Shown piece after piece: positions 11,651 through 21,984 of a DNA stretch of 64,000 nt (the stretch's first letter is position 1; the number at the start of each line of letters is the position of its first letter). The position numbers and the translations under genes are program-made. The notes below the pieces were generated by a model. That model searched no databases and was not told where the DNA came from. It saw nothing but the letters and a program-made list of their open reading frames with translations. The DNA is from Sepiola atlantica (lineage: Eukaryota > Mollusca > Cephalopoda > Sepiida > Sepiolidae). The stretch spans positions 44,768,648 to 44,832,647 of the forward strand of contig OY744525.1 of the NCBI GenBank assembly GCA_963556195.1. The letters are read 5' to 3'.

Positions 11651-12560
11651 TATCTACCGTGTTGGCGAATGTTTTAAATTAAAAAAAAAAGAAAAAAGTG
11701 GCAGAGTAGAATGGGATCGAATGCTAAAACTGGCGATCATGAAACCTCCCTTCTTAACGACTGCGCCACGGTTTCGAGTTAAAAATACATGTGAAAATAG
11801 GCCAATTAAGCTAAGCTTGTTTATTGGCATGTGTGTTATGTTAACATTAAGCTTCTGCCGACCAAATGTGAAGTTCAACAATGACACGGTTTAGGTCATT
11901 TGTTGATGAAGTAAATGAATTTGGGCAAGTTGTCTATAATATGCGTGTTGAAGGTGTATAATATTGAAAATGTAAATGTATTGGGGTCTACGAGTATCTT
12001 AGCGCTTATTGAATTAAATAGGAACTCGATTCGATCAAGAAATTGTAGCTGCCATGTTGAATGAATAAATGTTGCAGGAACTGTGTTCGTTAATTTCATT
12101 CGCTTAATTCCGGAATGAATGTAAATATAGAAGTCATAGGTAGAATTAGAAATAACGTAATCTGATATTTGCGGAAAAGCATCGGAGTGAATGGGAGCGG
12201 TCATTAAGTCTTTGCGTATTGTTTTATATTATGTAGTAAATTAATACCAGGCAAGTAATAAATAAGAACGGGTCTTTTGTGAAAATTAAACTGTGTTTAT
12301 AAGTTCCCGGTGTCGATGAGTTGAGTGACAGTACAGAATTGTTAGGGAGGAAAGTTTTCGCTACCACCTATATGGAGTTGGTTTGTTGGAGAGTCGGAGA
12401 GGGGGGGGGCAAATGTAATATTTAGTGTTAGCTGGAAAAATAATAAAAAATTTACTAGAACATGCTCGAGTGAATAACTGGTGAGTTTAGTAGCCTGTGA
12501 TGCATGTGGTTATTTTCCTATTCTCCGAGAAGGTACAGGGGAGAAATCGTCTCTACTTTT
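11651..12560 (-). repeat. dispersed repeat X copy 2, interrupted
   Basis: It begins at TCTACCGTGTTGGCGAATG and follows copy 1. The minus strand at 11,700-11,780 has a tRNA-like arrangement: CCGTGGCGCAGTCGTTAAG (A box region) then GCATTCGATCCCATTC (B box region). Relative to copy 1 it has about 395 bp extra at roughly 11,840-12,235. After that the match resumes at AAATTAATACCAGGCAAGTA and continues to GAGAAGGTACAGGGG. The 102-codon minus frame at 11,896-12,204 lies within the extra block and is unrecognised. Confidence 0.75.
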
Positions 12561-12561
12561 T

Positions 12562-13259
12562 ATATAAGAGAAGTGAAATATTTTGAAAATCAAAAATCAT
12601 GCAATTTAAATGAAAAATTCATTTATTTAAATTTTTTTTTGCAAGCTTTCGTTGTAGAACAACTTCGTCAGGCGAGACTGTCTTATAGTTTTTTTTCTTC
12701 CTTTTTACCTACTCATTCTGATGGTATTAACCCGAGGGGTCGAATCACGATATAAGAAGAAAGACACGTCAAGTTCTAAAAGACGTTGGCATAAGTGTAG
12801 TCCTGTCGACATTATGCGCAGATTGGCGCTTTTTAAGTAAAAAAAAAAAATTAAATAAATGAATATTTCATTTAAATAGCACGATTGTTGATTTTCAAAA
12901 TATTTCACTTAAATACATTCTCATGCGTGCCTCAAAGATGTTGTCAATTTCCTTACTTAAAAAGCGCCAATCTGCGCATAACATCGACAGGATTACACTT
13001 ATCCTAACGTTTTTTAGAACTTGACGTGTCTGTCTTCTTATATCGTGAGTCAACCCCTCAGGGTTAATACCATCAAAATGAGGAGGAAGAAAAGAAGAAA
13101 AAAAACTATAAGACAGTCTCGTCTGACAAAGTTGTTCCACAACGAAAGTTTGCAAAAAAAAAAAAAAAAATTAAATAAATGAATTTTTCATTTAAATTGC
13201 ACGATTGTTGATTTTCAAAATATTTCACGTAAATACATTCTCAAACATGTTGTCAATTT

Positions 13260-13262
<3 letters not shown>
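12562..13262. repeat. compound palindrome
   Basis: 12,562-12,840 is the reverse complement of roughly 12,955-13,220 with a spacer of about 115 bp. The spacer (12,848-12,966) also recurs directly at 13,168-13,265, so the element has three copies of a module containing CACGATTGTTGATTTTCAAAA. Its right end meets (TA)n at 13,264. Hammerhead-like cores sit in both arms (12,641-12,674 minus; 13,121-13,155 plus, degraded to CTGACAA). The open frames here are shadows of the repeat. Confidence 0.88.
12641..12674 (-). ncRNA. hammerhead-like core, variant with one extra base
   Basis: Minus strand: CTGACGA (12,665-12,671), extra A, stem GTTGT/ACAAC with loop TCT, GAA, self-complementary AGCT, then T (NUH triplet CUU). 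GC/GC pairs in the helix I register. The partner arm keeps the stem but has CTGACAA, so at least that copy is dead. Confidence 0.33.

Positions 13263-13263
<1 letters not shown>

Positions 13264-13330
<67 letters not shown>
13264..13330. repeat. (TA)n microsatellite
   Basis: Uninterrupted TA dinucleotides at the right edge of the compound palindrome. Confidence 0.95.
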
Positions 13331-13334
<4 letters not shown>

Positions 13335-13710
13335 ATTGGAAATTATTTCTGACATTATGTTATGTATTACGCTGCTTTTTTATGCTAAACGTACTGACTC
13401 ATTCGGCAGGTGGTTTAAGACGACACCCACGTTAGGCAGTCCCTCTTTTGAGGCACAGGTTTGAATCTTCTACGCGTCTCACTTTTCACTTTCTGATATT
13501 TGTAGTTTTTCTCACGAACTAAATAAATCTTTTGTCTAGTGGTATCACCTGCAATCTTAAGATAGAAATACATTATTTTATTTTGTTTTTATTTACATCA
13601 TTTTTCACTGTTGATGTGATTTTGGCCAATGGCCATATATGGAATCCCTGTGTCTGATCAATGATTTTCGAAAATGTCAACGTGTGTTTATTTTTATATC
13701 ACTCCTACCA

Positions 13711-13825
13711 CTTACTTTCACTCCGGACTTGAAATGGAAGACTTACATCAAATCTGTTGCTCAGGTCGCTGGAATTAGTTGGATCATTTTATACTCCTAA
13801 CCCTAACCTGTAAAATCGAGTACTG
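13711..13825 (+). mobile_element. LINE RT C-terminal relic, left half
   Basis: The frame reads LTFTPDLKWKTYIKSVAQVA and on to about 13,825, ending with a KIEYC-like motif. This is the region after the catalytic palm in R1/Jockey-like LINEs, where xLTWxxHIxxxxxxA precedes a RPxxEYCSxxW-like motif. The reading frame continues on the far side of the 13,826-15,688 element. Confidence 0.75.
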
Positions 13826-15688
13826 CCACGGCCATCGTAATAACCAGGCCAGTGCACTGGAAAATGACGCCATGCTCTAAAGTAGCAAAAGTGATCTTTC
13901 AAATAGTCAGACTATGGAAATTTTGACCACTTAAAAATTCATCAAAATTCAGAAAATCAACCAATTTTAATGACATTTTCAGTATTTATTAATTAGCAAT
14001 TACGGAATATAATTAACCCATTACTTTATTAGAAATCTTAGTGCAAATGTATTATTTTGTATAATTTGCATAGGCTAAACAGCAAACATTAAATTAATAC
14101 TTAATAATAAAATGGTGTTGTCATAATGTTTTTAATTTTTAAAACATGAAAATTTTTCTTTGAAAAATAATTTGTCTGATGTAATATTAATTCTTAAAAT
14201 AAGTTCATTCTTTTCGGATTATTTTTAATGTTTGAGTTGATTATTATGAAAACCTGGTTTACATTGAATGAAAATACTAATATCAGTTATGCTGCATGGA
14301 AATATCTCTTGGTTTATAAACACAAGAAGAAGACAAATCTCTACTCTTAGGCAGTTTTATTCTTCATATGAACATTTCATTATCATTAGTTTTAGCTGAA
14401 TAATTTGATAAGAGTTGCTCTCATTTCCGAAAAGAATAAAAGATGTTTCTTGATTCTCTCATTAATCCAGAACGCTGAATGAGTAGCAATTTCAATTTCT
14501 AGCAATTAAACTACATTTGTATTTTTATTATACTAAACACGGAATTCTCTAACGACATGATAAGTAATTGTACACAGAAAAAAAGAATTAAAAAATTTCC
14601 AAAAAACACAGAATTCTCTAGCAACATGATACATCGAGAAAATAATTTGCTCAGTAAAAAGGTGAGAAAAACGGGCAGTGGGGTATTACGAATAAGCGCC
14701 TAAAACTAAAAAAAACAACTTTTTAAATTACTAAATAGTTAAAATTAAGGCACTTGTGCAGAATGAAGATTTTTGTTTTCATTTGTAAAGAGCTATTGTA
14801 GCGTCAACGGCCGACAATCCTGGAATTTTTTAAAACTTAAAGGTAAATCAAACATGAAAAGTAAATCAAACATGAAAGATTACGAATTCAGTAAAGTAAC
14901 ACAAAATCAATAATTCAAAATAATTAATTGATAGAACATTTATTGAAATAAATTGAAATGTGTGAGTTTTTTTGTTTCTTTTGTAAAACGAACAGTTTAT
15001 TTACAATATAGTAACAATTTGTAATAAATTCAAACAGTCAGTTTTGGGGTGATGGGGGATTTATTTTTCCTAACGGACAAATTTTTGAAGAAATTAAAAT
15101 TTGTGAAAACGAACTTTAAATATGTGATTTTGTTTTTCAAAACGAACAGTTTATTTACAATATATTATTATTATTATTTGATTTTTACTCACATTTTGGA
15201 TGAAATTTATTAATTAGTCTTAAATTGTATTTGTATCCCGAAATAAAATTCTAATTCATTTTTTAAAGACTTAAAAATCGAACTTTAATGCAATACCATA
15301 ATCGTTGGCGGCCATTTTGTAATTTCCTATTTCCTTTCGTGCTTGACATCTATAAAAAGGAAATATGTTTGAAAAAAGGAACAAATTAACAATGATTTCC
15401 AAGTGAATGAATAATCCTTAGGAGGGTAGCTGTGTTTTTGGCAGGGGAATAAAGTCACAATAGCAGGAACAAGTTAACAATGATTTCCAAGTGAATGAAT
15501 AATCCTTAGGGGGGCAGTCGGCTCGCTCTGATAACTTGTGAAAAAAGATGGACTCTCATGCATGCACCTCATCAGCGCCTTTTGCACTTCCGGTCCTCAT
15601 TGGTAATGGTTCTTACTAACCACTATCAATGACGTCACCAGAAAAACTCGACTCAGTGAACTGGCCTGGGTTATTACGTCGGCCGTGG
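13826..15688. mobile_element. 1.86-kb terminal-inverted-repeat element, non-autonomous, superfamily unknown
   Basis: The left end CCACGGCCATCGTAATAACC matches the reverse complement of the right end, CCACGGCCGACGTAATAACC. Homology continues through AGGCCAGT and CACTG, about 37 bp in all. The flanks are TACTG at 13,821-13,825 and TACTG at 15,689-15,693, a perfect 5-bp target duplication. Removing the element plus one TACTG restores a continuous LINE frame, which proves the insertion boundaries. The interior is AT-rich, with internal direct repeats (GATTTCCAAGTGAATGAATA at about 15,395 and 15,480; GAATTCTCTA near 14,542 and 14,612) and no transposase. I cannot assign the superfamily. Confidence 0.85.
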
Positions 15689-16080
15689 TACTGCTGCAAC
15701 ATCTGGGTTGATATTTTTCACAGTACTCTCTCTTGTCTTGACAGAGTACAAAACCGACTTCGTAATCTCTAGTGGGGGATGATGACTTCTGTTTCCTACA
15801 GCCCTTTTCTCATTGAAGAAACGTTGCTAGTCTTTCTTTGCTCTATCATTATTTTCATGATAGTAACTCGACTGATCTCCAATCTCCAGTCCCCCCCCCC
15901 CTAAAACATTCAGAGCAAGAACTCGTCTACCTACCACCACTGCAAAGAAATTTCCTTCTTCCTCTGGTTTCATATACGTTATAACCTCCCTTTTTAAAAA
16001 AGATGGAATCGCCCAATCAGCGACTTTAAAATGAAATAAAAATTCATCTGATGTCACTGTTGAACGTAATATTCAAATTA
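15689..16080 (+). mobile_element. LINE RT C-terminal relic, right half
   Basis: After the insertion, the frame continues with CNIWVDIFHSTLSCLDRVQN (then RLRNL), and later RRNVASLSLLYHYF-like and FKMKxxF-like stretches in shifted frames. These match the C-terminal region of R1/Jockey-like pol. The same region recurs at 57,990-58,147 with 58,613-58,990. A C run near 15,892 interrupts it. Confidence 0.75.
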
Positions 16081-16084
16081 AAAC

Positions 16085-16250
16085 ACTTTCTTGGCCTTCA
16101 GGCTAGGATCAAAGTGTAGTATTTGTTTTGTCTGAAGATGGTACAATAAAATTGTGGAGTCTGAGTTTGTGCCGAACGTCCAGAGAATGGAAATATGTTA
16201 CAAACTCCTTCAAAGATTTTGGAGGTAGACCCCATATAACCAGATATATT
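16085..16250 (+). repeat. U2 snRNA-headed repeat, copy A
   Basis: TTGGCCTTCAGGCTAGGATC followed by AAAGTGTAGTATTTGTTT corresponds to the 5' end of U2 snRNA (stem-loop I and the branch-site recognition region GUGUAGUAUC). It then continues with an unrelated body (GTACAATAAAATTGTGGAGT, GAACGTCCAGAGAATGGAAA). That body recurs at 16,650-16,730, so the U2-like head plus body behaves as one retroposon unit. It is not a functional snRNA: the Sm site and 3' stem-loops are missing. Confidence 0.65.
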
Positions 16251-16256
16251 CTGGAA

Positions 16257-16312
16257 CTCTTGGCCTTTTGGCTAAGATCAAAGTGTAGTATCTGTTCCGA
16301 TGGATACTACAC
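16257..16312 (+). repeat. U2 snRNA-headed repeat, copy B head
   Basis: TTGGCCTTTTGGCTAAGATC and AAAGTGTAGTATCTGTTC match U2 nucleotides about 8-48 almost base for base, apart from C to T near the 5' end and one extra A in the AAG run. The same extra A is present in copies A and C, which implies one common source element and not three separate U2 pseudogenes. The body appears to be displaced by repeat R at 16,344 and resumes at about 16,640. Confidence 0.7.
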
Positions 16313-16343
16313 CCCATAAACTGGTATTGTCTTGGCCTTCGGT

Positions 16344-16630
16344 GCTTGATTTACACCGGTCTATGGGTCGGTCCTGTGTAGTTCTAGGAGGTCCATCTCC
16401 CAGGCTTTGCCTCCTCTCTTTGGGGAGGAGTACGTTTATTGCTTACTGCATGAGGCGCCCTTACCGGGGAATGCCGACGGGGCTGTCTAGGTAATTTTTA
16501 ATGGTCAGAGTGCTCACTTTCTCGGGCGCTGGCTTTTCAAACCCAACTTTCCCGACCCGACCTTGGGTCACATCTTACTTGTGGGAGTAAGATAAAATTG
16601 GCCTTGTGCCTAACCTCCTGGATTACATAG
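16344..16630 (+). repeat. dispersed repeat R, copy 3
   Basis: It matches 3,368-3,625 throughout and ends CTTGTGCCTAACCTCCTGGA, which equals the reverse complement of the 3,064 edge. It lies between the head and the body-like tail of the second U2-headed copy, which suggests a nested insertion. Confidence 0.8.
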
Positions 16631-16639
16631 ATAACTATG

Positions 16640-16745
16640 TTTCAACTTGAACAAAGGTGGTATAATAATATCATGGGGTCTACGTTCGCGCCAGACGTCC
16701 ATAGAATGAAAATATTTTAAAGCTCAACAGCAATGAAGGATACAA
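16640..16745 (+). repeat. body of U2-headed repeat
   Basis: GGTATAATAATATCATGGGG and the following AGACGTCCATAGAATGAAAA parallel 16,140-16,195 downstream of U2 head A. This supports the view that repeat R interrupted copy B. Confidence 0.5.
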
Positions 16746-16759
16746 CTGTGAAATTTCCA

Positions 16760-17755
16760 CGGGTTCCACTAGTTTTACTATGTTCTACTAGTATTACTAT
16801 GTTTTACTAGTTTTACTAGTTTTACTATGTTTTACTAGTTTTACTATGTTTTACTATGTTATACTAGTATTACTAGTTTTACTATGTTTTACTAGTATTA
16901 CTAGTTTTACTATGTTTTACTATGTTATACTAGTATTACTAGTTTTACTATGTTTTACTAGTATTACTAGTTTTACTATGTTCTACTAGTATTACTATGT
17001 TTTACTATGTTCTACTAGTATTACTAGTTTTACTATGTTTTACTAGTATTACTATGTTTTACTATGTTCTACTAGTATTACTATGTTTTACTAGTATTAC
17101 TATGTTTTACTATGTTTTACTAGTATTACTATGTTTTACTATGTTCTACTAGTTTTACTATGTTTTACTAGTATTACTAGTTTTACTATGTTTTACTAGT
17201 ATTACTATGTTTTACTATGTTCTACTAGTATTACTATGTTTTACTATGTTCTACTAGTTTTACTATGTTTTACTAGTTTTACTATGTTTTACTATGTTAT
17301 ACTAGTATTACTAGTTTTACTATGTTTTACTAGTATTACTAGTTTTACTATGTTCTACTAGTATTACTATGTTTTACTATGTTCTACTAGTATTACTAGT
17401 TTTACTATGTTTTACTAGTATTACTATGTTTTACTATGTTCTACTAGTATTACTATGTTTTACTATGTTATACTAGTATTACTAGTTTTACTATGTTTTA
17501 CTAGTATTACTAGTTTTACTATGTTCTACTAGTATTACTATGTTTTACTATGTTCTACTAGTTTTACTATGTTTTACTAGTTTTACTATGTTTTACTATG
17601 TTCTACTAGTATTACTAGTTTTACTATGTTTTACTAGTATTACTATGTTTTACTATGTTATACTAGTATTACTAGTTTTACTATGTTTTACTAGTATTAC
17701 TATGTTCTACTAGTATTACTATGTTTTACTAGTTTTACTATGTTTTACTATGTTT
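16760..17755. repeat. 1-kb ACTA minisatellite with two unit lengths
   Basis: The array resolves into 10-bp units ACTATGTTNT (N = T, C or A) and 9-bp units ACTAGTNTT (N = A or T). The order is not random. ACTATGTTCT and ACTATGTTAT are nearly always followed by a 9-bp ACTAGT unit, while ACTATGTTTT can precede either type. Longer blocks repeat, which indicates higher-order expansion. No open frame or known motif is present. Confidence 0.93.
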
Positions 17756-18059
17756 CGCTTCGTGCTTATTTGCGTTCAATAGGAGCAAATATATACTTAA
17801 AACCAAACGGACCTTCCACAAACAGAAAATCATAACTTACTGATTCTTAGAAATTGTGTTTTGAAAAACCATTGGATTGATCGACAGATTAAATAAACTC
17901 AAAATGTTTACTCCGTTGAATTAAATTTTCTAGTTGTATATAAGTTGTTAAATAATGGAGTGAAAATTATATAAGAACTATCCAAAATTCATGCTCAGTC
18001 GTAGTATTTGCGTGCCTGTACACCATGTGTGTTATTCCGTAAATGCTTCCGAACTCATC
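17756..18059. other. no recognisable feature
   Basis: Ordinary AT-rich sequence between the ACTA array and the unrecognised frame at 18,060. Confidence 0.5.
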
Positions 18060-18353
18060 TCAAGAAGATCTTGCTCTTATACTATTCAACCCTAACATCG
18101 TGAGAAGCAAGCACTCGACGACCACATTCTCTGGGGCATTTCTGCGATCAGGGTGATGACGACTCTGAAACTCAGCGGTGTGAACTCCATGGAACAAAGG
18201 AAAGGCAACCTTGTGAACGCCAGCAGAATATTGATGCTTCAGGAGGCTTCCAGTGTTCATGGATGTCATTTCAGGATCAGTTTCTATTGTCATCGCGGGC
18301 CCACAAGAGAGAAAGACGTTCTTGTCATTTTTGATGGATGCACATAGTAACAT
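18060..18353 (-). other. unrecognised open frame of 97 codons
   Basis: This frame is unusual here because it is GC-balanced and not low complexity. It begins MLLCASIKNDKNVFLSCGPA and ends in GLNSIRARSS. I recognise no domain, signal peptide or membrane segment, and there is no matching copy in the window. It could be an exon relic, part of a repeat, or chance. An overlapping plus frame (18,153-18,347) makes a chance origin likely. Confidence 0.15.
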
Positions 18354-18458
18354 AACATTTATATATACTTTATGAAATGATATTTCTGTTTATATATGGA
18401 ATCTTAAATAATGTATGTGTGTATATTTAACTACACACACATACACGCACACATGTTT

Positions 18459-18840
18459 GAAATGGAAAGTTTGAATTAGGTATTAGACACAATCCTTCAG
18501 TGTCTTCGGTCTCTCTGTACAAGGGTTTGTCAGGACAACCTGACATGAGGATACTTCAGGAAAATAAATGTTCTTAACTTTTTTACTAACTCAACGTTTT
18601 ACAGGTAAAGAGAACTTTAATGGAATATTCGAATATATATGTATCTCATATAGAGATCAAGTGTTAGCCACAGGAAGGGGCCCCTTGATTTCTGAGAACT
18701 TCAACTGAAGTAAAATAAAACAAAAATGTTTGAGTTACCTAATGGAGAGTTTGAATTACCTACTAGACACCATAATCGAGTGTCTTCGGTCTCATTGTAC
18801 AAGGGTTTGTTAGCACAACCTGACATGAGGATACTTCACC
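18459..18840 (+). repeat. direct repeat of about 95 bp, 281 bp apart
   Basis: GTTTGAATTA near 18,470 and 18,751 starts two copies sharing GTGTCTTCGGTCTC, GTACAAGGGTTTGT and CAACCTGACATGAGGATACT. The sequence between is unrelated. No gene is seen. Confidence 0.8.
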
Positions 18841-18981
18841 CGACAAGTAAACCCTGACCAAATATTCAAAATAACATAGATTCGAAACCTGGCACGTGTT
18901 TAACTATTTGAAAAAAGAAAGAATAATAAAACAAAAAGAGATGGAAAAAATGGATGAAATGTAGTAAAAAAAAAAGTTACT

Positions 18982-19275
18982 TTATCCGGGATCGCAGTGG
19001 CACAATATATTGCATTGTTTCAGTGCGGTTTTTGCCACATATTTGCTTAAGGAATAAGATCTGAGTCTGAAGTTTATATTAAATGGTGATGAGAGAAGTA
19101 TTATAGCGCTTTCGATGCACTTGCGGCGTGGGAGAAAGTATTCGGTCTTGAGGAGGGTGCAGTTTTTTAAATCAAAGTTGTGAGTAAAAGTGTTTCTGTG
19201 TATGACTCGTGCGTTAGTGAGATTGTTGTGTTTAAGGTCCTGTTTGTGTTCGTAAATGCGTGATTTTATAATACT
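18982..19275 (-). mobile_element. Penelope-like retroelement fragment, GIY-YIG endonuclease C-terminal half
   Basis: The minus frame from 19,275 to the TAA at 18,982 stays open for about 97 codons without an ATG. It reads RIYEHKQDLKHNNLTNARVI, then HNFDLKNCTLLKTEYF, then RRKCIESAI. The spacing R-x2-EH, N-A-x-V-x-H and R-x-x-x-E-S follows the second half of the GIY-YIG nuclease of Penelope-like elements, where the Arg and Glu are catalytic. The GIY and YIG strands themselves lie upstream and are missing after an in-frame stop. Assignment is by remembered family pattern. Low divergence within the frame suggests a fairly recent fragment. Confidence 0.6.
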
Positions 19276-19453
19276 TTAAAAAATGAATATAAAATATTTA
19301 CCGTTTTCGAACGATCCAAACCAAACCGGTAATATCTCTCGTTTCTTGATGATTTTTTTCCTGTATTTAAATTTGTTTTTTTCCTCCGTTTGTCTTTTTC
19401 ACACATCTTGTCTTTCGCGGCATTTCATTTTTATAATATAACGTGCATTTTAT

Positions 19454-19457
<4 letters not shown>

Positions 19458-19508
<51 letters not shown>
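19458..19508. repeat. (TA)n microsatellite
   Basis: TA array ending in a short CACACA run. Confidence 0.95.
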
Positions 19509-19516
<8 letters not shown>

Positions 19517-19589
19517 TAAGTAGAATACCCATCGCAATAAATATAGCATTAGTTTAAAATTTTAATGTCTTTTCTTTCTTTGAGGGGTA

Positions 19590-20030
19590 TGGTACTGTTT
19601 CGGTGGCACCTCCCTCGATGCTAAAGTTTAAAAAAGAATAAATAATGTGGGCACGTTGTGTTGCCTAGAATAAATATTTTATAATTTATAATGATAAGTT
19701 CAATTTTACCAAGCACATACATATTATTGACACTAACACACACACTGATCCGTTTAAAAATGTATTATTTAATATAACTCAAAATTTGATGTAGAACAAT
19801 TCTTTTTTTTGTTTTTGTTTGTATCTAACTTATTTGAAATGTTTGTTGGAAGAGGGTGCTAGTTTGGATGGGCACAACCCCTAAATGGTAAAATTTTCAA
19901 AAAAATAATGTGCACATGTTACTCCTTAACTAATGAACATATCATTATTATGAATTTTGGAATATATATTCTCGGTAAAATGGTGAGTAACATGCGCACG
20001 GTTTTTTTTTGCAAACCTTACGTATATATA
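19590..20030. repeat. dispersed repeat Y, two diverged copies
   Basis: 19,920-20,020 carries TTAACTAATGAACATATCAT, GAATTTTGGAATATAT and GGTGAGTAACATG. Related copies are at 63,530-63,650 and 63,850-63,970. A more diverged version precedes it (19,590-19,720). Class unknown. Confidence 0.65.
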
Positions 20031-20739
20031 TACATTGAAAAAAATGAAAAAGTAAATTAAAAAATTTTTTTTTTAAATCATAAAATTTTTAAATGAAAAA
20101 GAAAATAATATTTGTTATTAAATTTGTTTTTATCGAGGTTTAACAAAATAAATATTGAATATGCTATAAGTTAAATGCATGTGGTTACAGACAATTTGAA
20201 CATTCAGATAAATTAGGGGTAAATAGACAAAAACCCTACCTTGGAATAATATAAATTGAGAAATATATATAAAAAATAAGAATAAAGATAATAAATAAAA
20301 TTTAAATGAATATTTAATTGTAATGTAGCTTTTTCAGCCGGACGAGTGACCTCCTTGAGCACCGATGAAAAAACAATTATTGATATTTTTTATAATTTTA
20401 CATACTTTGTATATCAAAAATATGTATGGTTTGGGGAGGGCAGAAACAATTGTATGTTTTTGATAAATTTATGACTAATTCGCTTTCTCCATTAACATAA
20501 CACTAAAATTAAAATTAATTAAAAGCTCTAGTATTGTACCATTGAGTTATAACATGAATCTTTGTTGTTTATGAACAATTGTATAAAAAAATAGGAATAT
20601 ATATAATTTAAATTGTTAACGTCTTTCCTAGAACTGTGCGAGTCAATCTTTTTGACATCTAACTGACTTCATGTGCATATTTTCGGCTATTTTTTAAAAA
20701 TTTTCTTTTTCCAGCTTTTTTGTTCATTTGTTTTTTGTC
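20031..20739. other. AT-rich spacer
   Basis: No coding region. A segment near 20,430-20,460 with GGGCAGAAACAATTGT is shared with 27,080-27,100, so part of it is a dispersed repeat. Confidence 0.5.
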
Positions 20740-20788
20740 CCCTGAAGATGATTTGACGAAGAATCGAAAACGCTCGTGATACGTTTGG
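20740..20788 (+). ncRNA. hammerhead-like core, weak
   Basis: CTGAAGA (20,742-20,748), extra T, stem GATT/AATC, GAA, then hairpin AACG/CGTT with a 9-base loop, followed by T (triplet UUU) and GG, which can pair with CC before the core. The stems are short and an extra base is present, so I rate it a relic or coincidence. Confidence 0.25.
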
Positions 20789-20853
20789 AAAATACATCAA
20801 TTTATTTTGATTTTAACACAAAATAGATCATTAGGAAAATTGAAAAAATAAAA

Positions 20854-20897
20854 AAGGTATAATTAAGCAGAGAATTCTGTTGTTAAAAACAACAGAA

Positions 20898-20931
<34 letters not shown>

Positions 20932-21013
20932 TGCGTGTGTGTACTTAGGCAGCATTCTTTCATTTAAGTAAACATTGTTAAAAACAACAGAATTCTCTGC
21001 TTAATTATACCTT
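20854..21013. repeat. inverted repeat around a CT/TA tract
   Basis: AAGGTATAATTAAGCAGAGA at the left matches the reverse complement at 20,994-21,013. Both arms include AATTCTGTTGTT or its complement, and a small hairpin (GAATTCTGTTGTT/AACAACAGAATTC) lies within the left part. The centre is (CT)n, (TA)n and unique DNA. Confidence 0.8.
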
Positions 21014-21059
21014 ATATATATATAATAGTTTTAAGTAAATATTAATTATTATTACCTAC

Positions 21060-21475
21060 AGACATCGATGTTTCATGCTTGTGCAATCTTCAGTGTAGGA
21101 TGTTAATTCATGTTGATCAGAGGGCTCGAACCTGATTTCCAAGTTGCCACTGGCTCGTAGTCGGGTATCTTTCCTCTCAGCTGCCGTCAACTAGCATGGA
21201 AATTAGAAGAGATTTAACTCTATAAACACCAAATCAGCGGGCGACACAGTGAACAGAGGGACAGGATTCGACAACAACAATAAAGGAGTTGGAATCTCGC
21301 ATTTAAGCCATAGTATTACTGCTCATTATTAAATTCTCTCAGAGTGCACCAATTCTTGTAAAGGGGGCTATAATAATATTTTTTAAGTAAATATTATTTA
21401 TTATTACCTACATACATCAATGTTTCATGCTTATGCAATCTTCAGTGTAGGGATGTTAATTCATGTAGGTATATT
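21060..21475 (-). mobile_element. tRNA-headed SINE with a truncated second copy
   Basis: Minus strand: GGCAGCTGAGAGGAAAG gives an A-box-like region and CAGGTTCGAGCCCTCTG an almost perfect B box, about 50 bases apart. It continues into CCTACACTGAAGATTGCAC. The 3' part is repeated directly at 21,390-21,475. A related copy is at 26,618-26,785. Such elements are copied by LINE machinery. Confidence 0.75.
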
Positions 21476-21984
21476 TATATAAAGTTATATATATATATAG
21501 ATAGATAAGATAAGTAATGTAATAAATGCATTATTCACTTTGTTGTTTAGTACCTGATTTCAAACATATTGTTTAACTCTGGGATTATTGACGTGTAGAA
21601 TATATAATGTTGTAATATTCAAAGTCATTCAGATCAAATAAAGCAAGTATGTAAAAATATACTTTATAAATACATTTCAATCTTAACATTATAGGCTTTT
21701 AACATTTTACTATATTTTATCATATTAAACACAGCACATTGTTCATTAATACATTGTACAGGGATTGAACTCACAGCCTTTAAATCACAGACTTTTATAA
21801 AGGCGCGATTTCTAAAGATCCATCTTACATGGTTAATTAGATGCTTTTGGTATTTCAACATGATTATAAAAAACATTATCCTAAGGTACAAAAAAGTAGA
21901 TCATTTCCATTTTTAAGGTCAAATTTGGTCCCTTTTTTTTCATTTTTTAGATATTATTCAGAAAATCTGCATTTTGTGCAACTG
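21476..21984. other. no recognisable feature
   Basis: AT-rich sequence with overlapping small frames and no domain. Confidence 0.45.

Noticed and set aside
16257..16312. Functional U2 snRNA gene
   Set aside because: Only the first 40-50 bases are present; no Sm site or 3' stem-loops, and repeat R follows.
18060..18353. Host protein exon
   Set aside because: Composition is plausible, but I recognise no domain, both strands have open frames there, and no splice context is convincing; kept only as an unrecognised frame.
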